The notes under the pieces were generated by a model. That model was not told the DNA's origin, made no database searches, and was given only the letters and a program-made list of their open reading frames with translations. A program made the position numbers and the translations under genes. 64,000 nucleotides of DNA from an uncultured Phocaeicola sp. (lineage in GTDB: Bacteria > Bacteroidota > Bacteroidia > Bacteroidales > Bacteroidaceae): NCBI GenBank assembly GCA_947581855.1, contig CANPVZ010000012.1, forward strand, positions 1 to 64,000. Direction: 5' to 3'. This document shows positions 7,197 to 15,920 of the stretch, one piece after another. The stretch's first letter is position 1. Each line of letters opens with the position of its first letter.

Positions 7197-9320
7197 TCAG
7201 TAAGCCAATACATTCCAAAGATTACGAATTCGCTGTTCGGGATCCCATTTGCCGTCGAATGTCCACAAAGCAGTTATACCATGAAATGCAGGAGCATGAT
7301 CTGCCTCTTGTAAATTATTGTTCAGCCAACTGCCGTGACCCCCTTTCCGAGTGCAACCATAGTAATAAGTACGCTGTCCCCATGGACATGGGTCGAGAAC
7401 TTTATCCGAATAAGCATAGCTGATGTTGCAGTCGAGAATTTGTTCCGACATGGTGCAGTGAATCAAGAAGAATTGAGAGTCATGATGATATCTTCCGAGA
7501 ATGGCAGGTGATTTGGCATCAAAGTATGAATTGGTAATAACCAGTTTTTTGCTTTTATCTCCTCTTCCGTCGTGCCAGATTAACGCCCGACCATCGCCAT
7601 AGAAACGACAGCGCGTGGCATAACACCAACCACGCGGGCACAGAAAATCTACGCCCGGACAACGGAGATAGAGGTCGGCATGATAATACATACCATTGCT
7701 TTCCGGAGCCCAAAGAGAAAGAGCATCGTTACCATCGGCCCAAACATTGCAATTTATAACAATGGTGCGTGTAGCGCGTCCGAAAATAGACATCTGGTGA
7801 GTTGTGGTATTCTCAATAGTCGTTCCGTAATTATTATAGATTGTTAAACCGCTGATAACACAATCATCTGCTCCTTTTTGCAGTACTACCACTCCATTGC
7901 CGACAGGACGTCCATGGTAGGTCGTCCTAGTACGGGTTTTGGCAGTTTCGGCCAAAACGATAACTGTACTGTCTCGATTTTCACCTACTAATACGATATT
8001 AGGACGGTCTATGATAACTTTTTGGTTGTAAGTGCCTTTTGAAACTAAAATCTTAAAAGGCTTCTTTGGTGTTTCGGGCGCTTTTTCAATAGCAGCTTGG
8101 ATACTCTCTCCAGGCTTGACCACAATATTGAAAGCTGAGTGGTCGACAGTTGGTTGGCGATACATTTCAATCGTTCCGTTTTCATTAGCTCCCTTGGTTT
8201 CCAGACTCACGTTTACTTTGTGTTTCGGATCATATTTGTCTGCCCAAATTTTATACAAAGCGAAAAGTTCGGCAGGCCGGCTGTTATACCAACTATAACC
8301 GTTACGGCGTTCTGTTCCGATTTCTTCGAGTCGGCGTCGTGGCAAACCATCACGATCGCAAACAAAAGGTTCGCAATATTTTAAATCATAATACCGTGCC
8401 CATATCGGTTTGGCTTGAGGATCTTCCACTAAACGAGTGTTACGTTCCCCTTGCGGTGTTATCGAACGCTCACATCGTAAACCGGTAAGTTTATAGGTAT
8501 CAAACCATTTCATTGCTCCATGAATGGCTCGTTTTACGCGGGCATCAGGTTTGGGCAATGTCATGAGCAGACGCACGATGCCTGCGCTTTCTGACGAGCA
8601 AAATGATGGTAATTCGAAGGCGCGTGCCGGTGCCGGCTTCAGAGTGTTACGGTCGTGTTGTTGGCACCATACCGTAGGATGTCCGTCAACTATAATTTGT
8701 GTTGCCAGGATACACTCAATTCCTTTATCGAAAGCTTTTGACAACCGTTTGCGAAGTGCCTTGTCGGTCAGGTCGCCATCGTAAGGTGGCTGGGCCATCA
8801 TAATGTCATGGAGTATTTCCAACGTGTTGACCATGGCATCATCGTTATAGGTAATATGTACTTGGTAGCCGCGGGTCACCGGCCAGAATTGCGGCCATCC
8901 GCCGTTGTCGTATTGACCGCTTAACAGATATTCTACTGCTGAGCGGAAAGCATCACGGTAACGTACGTCGTTGGTCTGCTGATATAAGCGCGCCAGATAA
9001 ATCATTTGGGTGGTGGTTGCATTGTTATCGATTGTTGAATCATCGCGGCGCGATTTATCTTTCATGACCTGTTTTAATTCCGAGTCGCTCATTCTCCGAA
9101 CCATATCGATGTTTTTCGGCCATCCGCCAGTACAACGTTGGAAAATAAGCAGTTGTTCGCCTATACGACGTGCTTCTTCGGTTTTAAAGAATTCTTTGTT
9201 AGTTTCTCTTAAAGTGTTTTTGCTTAGCTTTTGCTGTGCCATTGCAGGAGGGAATGCCATCAGGCAACCCATCAGAATAACGGCAATGTTCGTCTTTCTA
9301 AAGAATAAGAACTGTTTCAT
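7197..9320 (-). CDS. Two-domain pectin enzyme: PL10 pectate lyase fused to CE8 pectin methylesterase
   Basis: A 707-aa secreted protein with a signal peptide ending near PAMA. Residues about 35-370 match family 10 pectate lyases: QRCTGGWPKNIDM, then STIDNNATTTQM, then YDNGGWPQFWP and YNDDAMVN, ending SWYNSRPAELF. Residues about 405-707 form a beta-helix of the CE8 pectinesterase type, starting FNIVVKPGESIQAAIEKAP. The two conserved aspartates appear to be present (NDALSLW and VDFLCPRGWCY), in a divergent context. Together the domains would strip methyl groups and then cleave polygalacturonate by beta-elimination in the periplasm or at the surface. The gene stands alone, far from SusC/D genes. 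Start and length are normal for this fusion type. Confidence 0.88.
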   Translation of the reverse strand: MKQFLFFRKTNIAVILMGCLMAFPPAMAQQKLSKNTLRETNKEFFKTEEARRIGEQLLIFQRCTGGWPKNIDMVRRMSDSELKQVMKDKSRRDDSTIDNNATTTQMIYLARLYQQTNDVRYRDAFRSAVEYLLSGQYDNGGWPQFWPVTRGYQVHITYNDDAMVNTLEILHDIMMAQPPYDGDLTDKALRKRLSKAFDKGIECILATQIIVDGHPTVWCQQHDRNTLKPAPARAFELPSFCSSESAGIVRLLMTLPKPDARVKRAIHGAMKWFDTYKLTGLRCERSITPQGERNTRLVEDPQAKPIWARYYDLKYCEPFVCDRDGLPRRRLEEIGTERRNGYSWYNSRPAELFALYKIWADKYDPKHKVNVSLETKGANENGTIEMYRQPTVDHSAFNIVVKPGESIQAAIEKAPETPKKPFKILVSKGTYNQKVIIDRPNIVLVGENRDSTVIVLAETAKTRTRTTYHGRPVGNGVVVLQKGADDCVISGLTIYNNYGTTIENTTTHQMSIFGRATRTIVINCNVWADGNDALSLWAPESNGMYYHADLYLRCPGVDFLCPRGWCYATRCRFYGDGRALIWHDGRGDKSKKLVITNSYFDAKSPAILGRYHHDSQFFLIHCTMSEQILDCNISYAYSDKVLDPCPWGQRTYYYGCTRKGGHGSWLNNNLQEADHAPAFHGITALWTFDGKWDPEQRIRNLWNVLAY

Positions 9321-9813
9321 GATTACAGGTTTTATTTCTTTAGATTCTTTTTCTTTCCTAAAGTTTAATTAAGTACTTTATTTCTTTTCTTCTTTTTTAG
9401 AACTTTGTTCATACGCTATAAAGGGGAAACTATGCTGCGCTATAAATTATCCGGGCGTTTTAATTCGGTGTATGAGAAGTATCTTGCATTTTTTATGGTT
9501 TGGTTGCTCATACAGGTTTGTTGAGCGAGCTAGGCGAATGAAGAGGTTGGGGGGAGAAACTTTAGGGAAGGAGAAGCAAAGGAATATATCGGCTAACGGG
9601 CATGATATCTTAGTAACGTTTTTAAGGCAAAGCATGTACACTTCTTTATATAGATAATGTTATCTATGCATTCACATACGGGTAGTGGATGTAACATTAT
9701 TAGGAACGCTTATAGAAGCTATGACAAGCGTATGATATACATATTCAGAATTTTATGGTCTTTAGGGGAAGAAGTAGAGGCTGTTTGGTAATTTGTTTGT
9801 TATAACGGCAACT
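9321..9813. other. Intergenic stretch without a recognised gene
   Basis: A 493-base region between two minus-strand genes. It holds only short open frames with no known motif; the longest on the plus strand (9472-9657) is 61 codons and has no recognisable features. No clear terminator hairpin was found. Confidence 0.4.
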
Positions 9814-10581
9814 TTACATAGTTATAGTTTCTTGTACCGTATTATCCTCTTTTCTATACTTCTCCGGAAGCCCTTCTTGTATGGCAGCATATGCTTTTTC
9901 CATTGTACTTTTAATATTTTCCGGTCCTTGACTTTGGGGGAAGATAGGCTCGTGCAAGGTAAGGATCATTCTGTGACGTTTGATGAAACCGCCTGTACGA
10001 GGAAGGACTTCAAATGAGCCGTTGATGCTTAAGGGTACAACCGGAAGCTGAAGATTATCTGCAAGTTGAAAAGCACCTTTTTTGAAACTACCCATATGTC
10101 CGGTGTAAGTACGACGACCTTCCGGAAACACAACTAACGACATGCCGTCTTTTAACGTATGACGTGCGTGTTCAATGGTTTCCTGCACTTTCTTCGGTCC
10201 GGATTTGTCGACAAAAATATGTCCTGCAGCTTGGCAAGCTTTCCCAACAAAGGGAATGGAACGGAGCGATTTCTTCATCATCCATTTAAAGTTTCGTCCT
10301 AAAAATCCGTAGATAAGGAATATGTCAAATGCACCCTGATGGTTGGCTACGAAAATGTAAGAAGTCTTTCTATGAATATCGTAATGGCCGTTAACTTTTA
10401 CCGGAATGAGCAGAATATAACAAATGAGTTGCGACCAGATTTTTCCAGGATAGTAGCCCCAAAAGCTCGGACTTCCGATAAACGAACCGGCAATAGTTAC
10501 CAATGCAGTAAGGAGAGTCAACACCAATAAAATAGGTGCTGCTATGCAGATCTGATAGATGCGATAAACAATTGTGCCCAT
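9814..10581 (-). CDS. plsC: 1-acyl-sn-glycerol-3-phosphate acyltransferase
   Basis: A 255-aa membrane-associated acyltransferase that makes phosphatidic acid from lysophosphatidic acid. The catalytic HX4D motif is NHQGAFD (His81, Asp86), and the glycerol-phosphate-binding motif FPEGRRTYTG lies near residue 155. Two N-terminal hydrophobic segments (residues 8-38 and about 50-62) anchor it in the membrane. Length is typical of PlsC. It follows the metallophosphoesterase gene with a 37-base gap, but a good promoter in that gap allows separate expression. A related lysophospholipid acyltransferase role cannot be excluded from sequence alone. Confidence 0.88.
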   Translation of the reverse strand: MGTIVYRIYQICIAAPILLVLTLLTALVTIAGSFIGSPSFWGYYPGKIWSQLICYILLIPVKVNGHYDIHRKTSYIFVANHQGAFDIFLIYGFLGRNFKWMMKKSLRSIPFVGKACQAAGHIFVDKSGPKKVQETIEHARHTLKDGMSLVVFPEGRRTYTGHMGSFKKGAFQLADNLQLPVVPLSINGSFEVLPRTGGFIKRHRMILTLHEPIFPQSQGPENIKSTMEKAYAAIQEGLPEKYRKEDNTVQETITM

Positions 10582-10602
10582 ATATAAACGTTAAGTTGGC
10601 GG

Positions 10603-10633
10603 CAAAGTTAATTCTTTTTTACTTACAACGCAA
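10603..10633 (-). promoter_or_regulatory. Promoter of plsC with -33 and -7 elements
   Basis: On the minus strand, TTTG (10630-10633) and TAACTTTG (10603-10610) are separated by 19 bases, the standard Bacteroidales layout. The -33 element lies inside the end of the upstream metallophosphoesterase gene. Confidence 0.7.
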
Positions 10634-11782
10634 AGTTATAACAGTAATTTCAGGCCAGGCGCCAAAACGGAAAGGAAGCATGACTTCTCCCAATCCGATA
10701 TTTACATAAAGTCCGCGTTCGTTTTCGAGATACATTCCTTTGTTTTCGGGATAGAACCATGCGGCAGGAGTGTATCCGCCTATCATAAACTGCATGGCAT
10801 GGGTATGTCCTGCCAACATTAGCTGTATGTCCGATTCAGGTAAAACTTCACGTCGCCAGTGTGTAGGATCATGGCTGAGAAGCACTTTAAACATACCTTC
10901 CGTCCCTTTCATAGCTTTAGGCAAGTCGCCCAGTTGCGGAAAAGGAGGTTCGCCGTCATTTTCTACACCTATTAGAGCAATGGCGCAGCTATCTCTTTTT
11001 AAAATAACGTGGTCGTTGTTCAATAGTTTCCATCCCATACCTGCTTGCCTCCGCTTTAAATCTGCAAGGTTGGCATTTTGCGCCTCCGGACTTTCCCAAC
11101 GAAGATACGTGCTGTAATCGTGGTTTCCTAGTACGGAATATACTCCATCCCGTGCATGGAGTCCGGAGAGGATGGAGTCCACTCCCTCTAATTCATCAGC
11201 TTTATGGTTAACCAAATCGCCAGTGAAGACAATCAGGTCAGCCTGTTGTGCATTAATAATCTCCACGATACGTTGAACATCTTTTGGATAGCCGGCTATC
11301 GTACCGATGTGAAGATCAGAGAACTGTACAATGCGGTATCCATCGAAAGCTTGTGGAAGGTCTTTCGAGGTGAAGGTTACCTCTTTTACTTGAAAATGTC
11401 GCCAGCCTTCTGTTGCGCCGTATATGACCATTGTCATGGATAAGAAGCCAAGAGTAAGACCGGTATAGAACATCACGCTTTCCATCCGTCGCGAGAATAG
11501 ACGGAAAAATCGCCCCAATAGTATACAAATGCAGAACAAGCTTTTAGGAATAGTAATAGCCATATATACTAGTAGGTAGATACCGATGATGTGACTTCTT
11601 TCCGGACTGAAGTTATCACCATATGTAAGGAAAACTAATAAAATAGCTAGTATGAGCGAGGGAAGCCAGAAAAATTGCTTGATGATCCGGTGTTTTTTTA
11701 TCCGGTGCAGAAAACGGGCGTAGATGCAACCGTCGGTGGCAATAAGTAAGGCTAATAAAAAGAAAAATATTCTATAAAGCAT
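10619..11782 (-). CDS. Membrane-anchored metallophosphoesterase
   Basis: A 387-aa protein with four N-terminal hydrophobic helices (residues 1-135) followed by a calcineurin-like phosphoesterase domain. The metal-binding blocks are all visible: FSDLHIG, TGDLVNH, LGNHDY, LSHDP and LAGHTHAMQF. This arrangement matches the YkuE/YaeI-like family of membrane phosphoesterases, some of which act on lipid-linked phosphates such as UDP-diacylglucosamine. The substrate here cannot be read. It lies just upstream of plsC on the same strand, which mildly favours a lipid-related role. Confidence 0.85.
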   Translation of the reverse strand: MLYRIFFFLLALLIATDGCIYARFLHRIKKHRIIKQFFWLPSLILAILLVFLTYGDNFSPERSHIIGIYLLVYMAITIPKSLFCICILLGRFFRLFSRRMESVMFYTGLTLGFLSMTMVIYGATEGWRHFQVKEVTFTSKDLPQAFDGYRIVQFSDLHIGTIAGYPKDVQRIVEIINAQQADLIVFTGDLVNHKADELEGVDSILSGLHARDGVYSVLGNHDYSTYLRWESPEAQNANLADLKRRQAGMGWKLLNNDHVILKRDSCAIALIGVENDGEPPFPQLGDLPKAMKGTEGMFKVLLSHDPTHWRREVLPESDIQLMLAGHTHAMQFMIGGYTPAAWFYPENKGMYLENERGLYVNIGLGEVMLPFRFGAWPEITVITLRCK

Positions 11783-12045
11783 GTTTTGTTACGAATGGTT
11801 TCTGTTAATATGTAATTTAAGAAATTCGGATATTTCGATATTCCCGAATGAAAAAATTTATTTCATACAGAGTTAGAGATATTACGCCTTTCTATATTAT
11901 TCTATCAATAAAACATAGGCTTAAGCCTTTTATGTTTGAATGATTGATAGTTTTTTGTTTTTTATTTCTGTACATGAGAAACTAGATGAAATATTATTAA
12001 ATAAATAGGTATTATCTTAGTTATGGGAGTTTTAAAGCTTTTTCT

Positions 12046-13386
12046 TTATCGCTCGAAACATAATGCCTGTCCCCGGTAATTATCGTTTATAACACCGTCT
12101 GTATAAACAGGAACTCCATTGACAAAAGTGCTTTTTACCTGCCATTGGAAAGTATGTCTCTCCAACGGGCTCCATCCACATTTACTTAAAATATTGTCAG
12201 GTGATACTGTCCATGCGCTGTCGGGAGCCACCAATACGAGGTCGGCTTGGTAACCTTTCCGGATATATCCTCGTTTGCGTATAGAAAAAAGACGGGCCGG
12301 TGCATGGCACATTTTCTCCACTACTTGTTCAATGGTTAACACTCCTTGGTCTGCCAGTTCCAGCATGGCTACAAGCGAAAACTGCACCATCGGCATGCCA
12401 GATACTGCTTTGAAGCAGCCTCCTTGTTTTTCACTTAACAAATGCGGAGCATGGTCGGTTCCGATAATATCAATCCGTCCATCTGTTAAAGCCCGACGAA
12501 GCGCATTACGGTCAGCTTCGGTTTTAATGGCCGGATTACATTTGATACGAGTGCCTAGCGATGCATAGTCTTTATCGCAGAAGTAAAGATGGGCTACACA
12601 AGCTTCTGCTGTGATATTCTTATGGTCGAGTGAAGCGCTATCAAACAGTTCCAACTCTTTAGCCGTACTGATATGGGCAATATGCAACCTCGCTCCGGTT
12701 TCTTTAGCCAGTTTTACGGCTAATGCGGATGAACGGTAACAAGCTTCTACACTTCTTATTTCGGGGTGATATTTTACATCCGGGTCGTTTCCGTATAATT
12801 CCTGATAGTGTTTGGAATTGGCTGTAATAACAGATGTATCTTCGCAATGCGACATAATTAACATGCCGGCTTCTGAGAAAAGTTTCTGTAACGCTTCTGT
12901 TTTGTCCACCAACATGTTTCCGGTGCTGGAGCCCATAAAAAGTTTAATGCCGCATACTTTACTTTTATCCAATAGAGGCAATAAGGTTCCATTGGTATTG
13001 GTCGCTCCGAAAAAGAATGAATAATTTACCCGACTTTTTCGGGCAGCTTCCGTGAACTTATCTTCCAGAGCCTCGAGGGTAGTAGTTTGCGGTATGGTAT
13101 TAGGCATTTCCATATAAGATGTTACTCCGCCGGCGGCAGCGGCACGGCTTTCGCTTTCGATATCCGCTTTATGGGTTAGTCCGGGATCACGAAAATGAAC
13201 ATGATCGTCAATCACTCCCGGTAATAAATATAGTCCGTCAGCTTTGATCGTCTTATCGTAAAAACCTGTCGGTTGCGCTGTACCTTCATATACCTCTGCT
13301 ATGGTTTCTCCGTCGATGAGCACCGAGCCTGTGAAAGTTTTTCCATCATTAACGATGTGGGCATTTTGTATCAGTATGCGTGCCAT
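12046..13386 (-). CDS. pyrC: Dihydroorotase
   Basis: A 446-aa cytoplasmic amidohydrolase that interconverts carbamoyl-aspartate and dihydroorotate in pyrimidine synthesis. The metal-binding DHVHFRDPG (His62, His64) and the following KADIESESRAAAAGGVTS block are those of class I dihydroorotases, and GTDHAPHLL carries the later metal/catalytic Asp. The substrate-binding MPNT block is also present (YMEMPNTIPQTT). Allantoinases share this fold, but the residues around the active site and the usual Bacteroidales neighbourhood with a dolichol-phosphate-mannose-synthase-like gene favour dihydroorotase. It follows that gene on the same strand after 164 bases. Confidence 0.85.
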   Translation of the reverse strand: MARILIQNAHIVNDGKTFTGSVLIDGETIAEVYEGTAQPTGFYDKTIKADGLYLLPGVIDDHVHFRDPGLTHKADIESESRAAAAGGVTSYMEMPNTIPQTTTLEALEDKFTEAARKSRVNYSFFFGATNTNGTLLPLLDKSKVCGIKLFMGSSTGNMLVDKTEALQKLFSEAGMLIMSHCEDTSVITANSKHYQELYGNDPDVKYHPEIRSVEACYRSSALAVKLAKETGARLHIAHISTAKELELFDSASLDHKNITAEACVAHLYFCDKDYASLGTRIKCNPAIKTEADRNALRRALTDGRIDIIGTDHAPHLLSEKQGGCFKAVSGMPMVQFSLVAMLELADQGVLTIEQVVEKMCHAPARLFSIRKRGYIRKGYQADLVLVAPDSAWTVSPDNILSKCGWSPLERHTFQWQVKSTFVNGVPVYTDGVINDNYRGQALCFER

Positions 13387-13550
13387 AATATATCTTATAA
13401 ACTAAAATTAAAAGCTGTGTGATTCGACTTCTAATAGGGTTAAGCTGTGATATTCGTTTCTTTATATTCGGTTTTTTTAATAAGCAGCTGTGATATTCAT
13501 TACTTTAATACCTTAGAGCTACTGTGTGTGAGATTTTGGAGTAACTCTAT

Positions 13551-14294
13551 TTATTGTGCTTTAGGATATTTCTTAAACCATCCGTCCCATCTTAAGCGGA
13601 TTACTCCAAAAATAGCTTCTCCGAAAATACTACTGTTCATCTTCGAGGTACCGAGTTCGCGATTGATAAAGATAACGGGAACTTCTTTTATTTTGAACCC
13701 ACATTTGTAGGCAGTATATTTCATTTCAATCTGAAAGGCGTATCCTTTGAAACGAATTTGATTCAAAGGAATGGTTTCGAGTACTTTCCGGCGATAACAA
13801 ACAAATCCGGCGGTCGTATCATGTATCTTCAATCCGGTGATAATGCGCACATATTTGGAGGCAAAGTACGACATCAGTACTCGTCCCATCGGCCAATTAA
13901 CAACATTCACCCCACTGACGTAGCGCGAACCGATGGAAACATCGTTACCTTCTTCGGCACAAGCAGCGTAGAGGCGTGGCAAGTCGTTCGGATTGTGAGA
14001 AAAATCTGCATCCATTTCGAATATATAATCGTATTGGTGACGGATAGCCCATTTGAAACCTTCAATGTATGCAGTGCCAAGCCCTAATTTTCCAGTGCGT
14101 TGAACCATGAACAATCGTTCGGGAAACTCAATCTGCAATCGTTTTACAATGTCGGCAGTTCCGTCTGGAGAGCCGTCTTCAATCACCAAAATATGGAATA
14201 CTTTTTGAAGATTGAAAACCGCACGAATGATATTTTCAATATTTTCCTTTTCGTTATATGTAGGAATAATAACGATGCTATCGGATGTTTGCAT
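13551..14294 (-). CDS. Polyprenol monophosphomannose synthase-like glycosyltransferase (GT2)
   Basis: A 247-aa family 2 glycosyltransferase of the DPM1 type. The nucleotide-sugar binding start IVIIPTYNEKENIENII, the EDGSPDGTADIV loop and the metal-binding DAD (FEMDADFSHNP) are all visible, with the acceptor-side motif GSRYVSGV and a C-terminal helix rich in basic residues. There is no C-terminal membrane domain, so it is the short, soluble or peripheral form. It would transfer a sugar, usually mannose, to polyprenyl phosphate to supply periplasmic glycosylation. It lies upstream of pyrC on the same strand. A TACATTTG -7 box is at 14321-14328. Confidence 0.85.
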   Translation of the reverse strand: MQTSDSIVIIPTYNEKENIENIIRAVFNLQKVFHILVIEDGSPDGTADIVKRLQIEFPERLFMVQRTGKLGLGTAYIEGFKWAIRHQYDYIFEMDADFSHNPNDLPRLYAACAEEGNDVSIGSRYVSGVNVVNWPMGRVLMSYFASKYVRIITGLKIHDTTAGFVCYRRKVLETIPLNQIRFKGYAFQIEMKYTAYKCGFKIKEVPVIFINRELGTSKMNSSIFGEAIFGVIRLRWDGWFKKYPKAQ

Positions 14295-14320
14295 ACATTT
14301 TTAAGCTTAAAATACAGATG

Positions 14321-14328
14321 CAAATGTA
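14321..14328 (-). promoter_or_regulatory. -7 promoter box for the GT2 gene
   Basis: On the minus strand this reads TACATTTG, matching TAnnTTTG, 26 bases before the ATG. No clear -33 element is seen. Confidence 0.5.
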
Positions 14329-14512
14329 GTGATTATAAGTGAACGCCGGATGAAAGACTTATATTTTTAATTAGTTTTTAATTTTCTACGGTAAATTCAG
14401 TATAGAGGAGAATATCTTTGTCGGCTTTTTCTTTTTAGCAGCCCTTTTGTACCTGTATGTAAAAATTGGAGATGTGTTGCTTGACGAAGTTGAAGAGAAC
14501 ATGATTTAAAAG

Positions 14513-14570
14513 ACTAACGCAGGTTTTCACAGGTCGAATCTAATCGAAACCTTGCGTAACCTGCGTTAGT
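14513..14570. repeat. Inverted repeat with AACGCAG arms
   Basis: The 13-base arms ACTAACGCAGGTT (14513-14525) and AACCTGCGTTAGT (14558-14570) pair perfectly around a 32-base loop. It lies 28 bases beyond the fucO stop and could end fucO transcripts. Its core AACGCAG...CTGCGTT recurs in another hairpin at 40204-40252. Confidence 0.75.
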
Positions 14571-14597
14571 TAAACTAATAATCAGTTGATAGTATGA

Positions 14598-15752
14598 TTA
14601 TAAAACTTTTTTGTAAAGCTCTATAATAACCTCTTCGGTCACATCACGGGGGTTACCCGGCGTACAAACGTCTGTAATAGCTTGTGCAGCTAAAGCCGGA
14701 ATATTTTCTTCCTTAATACCTAGTTCTGATAAGTGTTGAGGTATTCCTACACTGATTGCCAATGCTTTTACGGTATCGCAAGCGGCTTGAGCGGCCTCTT
14801 CTGCACTCATACCGGTAGTGTCGACACCCATTGTGCGGGCAATCACACCATATTTTTCAATGCAACAAGGCATGTTATATTCCATAATAGTGGGGAGCAA
14901 TAAAGCATTTGCCACACCGTGAGGAACATCAAACAGTGACCCCATTGGGTGAGCCATTCCGTGAACCAAGCCTAACCCCACGTTAGAGAAAGCTTGCGCT
15001 GCAATGTATTGAGCCAGTGCCATACCTTCGCGTCCTTTCGGGTTGGTCGGTTCTTCTACCGCTGTGGGCAAATTCTCGGCAATCATTTTAATTGCTTGCA
15101 ATTCGTACATGTCTGACATTACCCAAGCGCCTTTGGTAATATAACCTTCTATGGCGTGAGTCAAGGCGTCCATACCGGTAGCGGCAGTCAAACCTTCCGG
15201 TAAAGAATACATCAGTTCCGGATCGATGATTGCCACAGCCGGAATATCGTTCGGATCTACACATACCATTTTCTTTTGGTGCTCTTCGTCAATAATTACG
15301 TAGTTAATGGTTACTTCCGCACCGGTTCCGGCAGTAGTCGGTAATGCTATGATAGGAATTGATTTATTTTTAGTAGGTGCACATCCTTCCAACGATACTA
15401 CGTCAGCGAATTCAGGGTTGGTAGTCACGATACCGATACCTTTAGCGGTATCCATAGATGAACCGCCGCCGATGGCAATAATACAGTCTGCTCCGGATGC
15501 TTTGAAAGCTTCCACACCTTGTTTAACATTTGTTACAGTAGGATTCGGTTTGATTTCGCTATAGATTTCGTACGGAAATCCAGCTTCATCCAATACATCG
15601 GTTACCATTTTGGCCGTTCCCACTTTAAGTAATCCTTTGTCTGTAGCTACTAATGCTTTGTGTAAGTTAAGGCGGGTTAATACTTCTGGCAGTTGTTTAC
15701 GTGCACCTTCGCCGAAGTAGGAAACTTCATTTAAAATAAATCTGTTAATCAT
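14598..15752 (-). CDS. fucO: Iron-containing alcohol dehydrogenase, lactaldehyde reductase type
   Basis: A 384-aa group III alcohol dehydrogenase. The NAD-binding GGGSSMDTAKG motif lies near residue 98, and the iron site is formed by ATGMDALTHAIEGY and LVHGMAHPMGSLFDVPHG. Across its length it resembles FucO, which reduces L-lactaldehyde to 1,2-propanediol during anaerobic fucose or rhamnose use. No fucose or rhamnose genes are adjacent, so the substrate assignment rests on overall similarity; a general propanediol or butanol dehydrogenase is the alternative. It is transcribed alone, divergent from mfd. Confidence 0.82.
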   Translation of the reverse strand: MINRFILNEVSYFGEGARKQLPEVLTRLNLHKALVATDKGLLKVGTAKMVTDVLDEAGFPYEIYSEIKPNPTVTNVKQGVEAFKASGADCIIAIGGGSSMDTAKGIGIVTTNPEFADVVSLEGCAPTKNKSIPIIALPTTAGTGAEVTINYVIIDEEHQKKMVCVDPNDIPAVAIIDPELMYSLPEGLTAATGMDALTHAIEGYITKGAWVMSDMYELQAIKMIAENLPTAVEEPTNPKGREGMALAQYIAAQAFSNVGLGLVHGMAHPMGSLFDVPHGVANALLLPTIMEYNMPCCIEKYGVIARTMGVDTTGMSAEEAAQAACDTVKALAISVGIPQHLSELGIKEENIPALAAQAITDVCTPGNPRDVTEEVIIELYKKVL

Positions 15753-15895
15753 ATTACTAAATTTAATATTTTGAGTTAGTTTATGTACATCTCATGCCGT
15801 CATTCTTTCTTGTTCCGAATACCGAACGCCGAATTGATTGCAAAGAAAAGAAAATTATTTTAAAGACGGATGATTCTTTAGGAAATATTATTTCT

Positions 15896-15903
15896 TACTT
15901 TTG
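15896..15903 (+). promoter_or_regulatory. -7 promoter box for mfd
   Basis: TACTTTTG matches TAnnTTTG, 17 bases before the mfd ATG, giving a short leader. No convincing -33 element is seen. Confidence 0.6.
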
Positions 15904-15920
15904 CATCGCATTTAATAGCT

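Noticed and set aside
9472-9657. Small 61-codon gene on the plus strand
   Set aside because: No recognised motif, no promoter, and a basic composition typical of chance frames.
11911-11935. Palindrome GGCTTAAGCC as a regulator site for pyrC
   Set aside because: It lies downstream of pyrC, not upstream, and is more likely part of a weak terminator hairpin.
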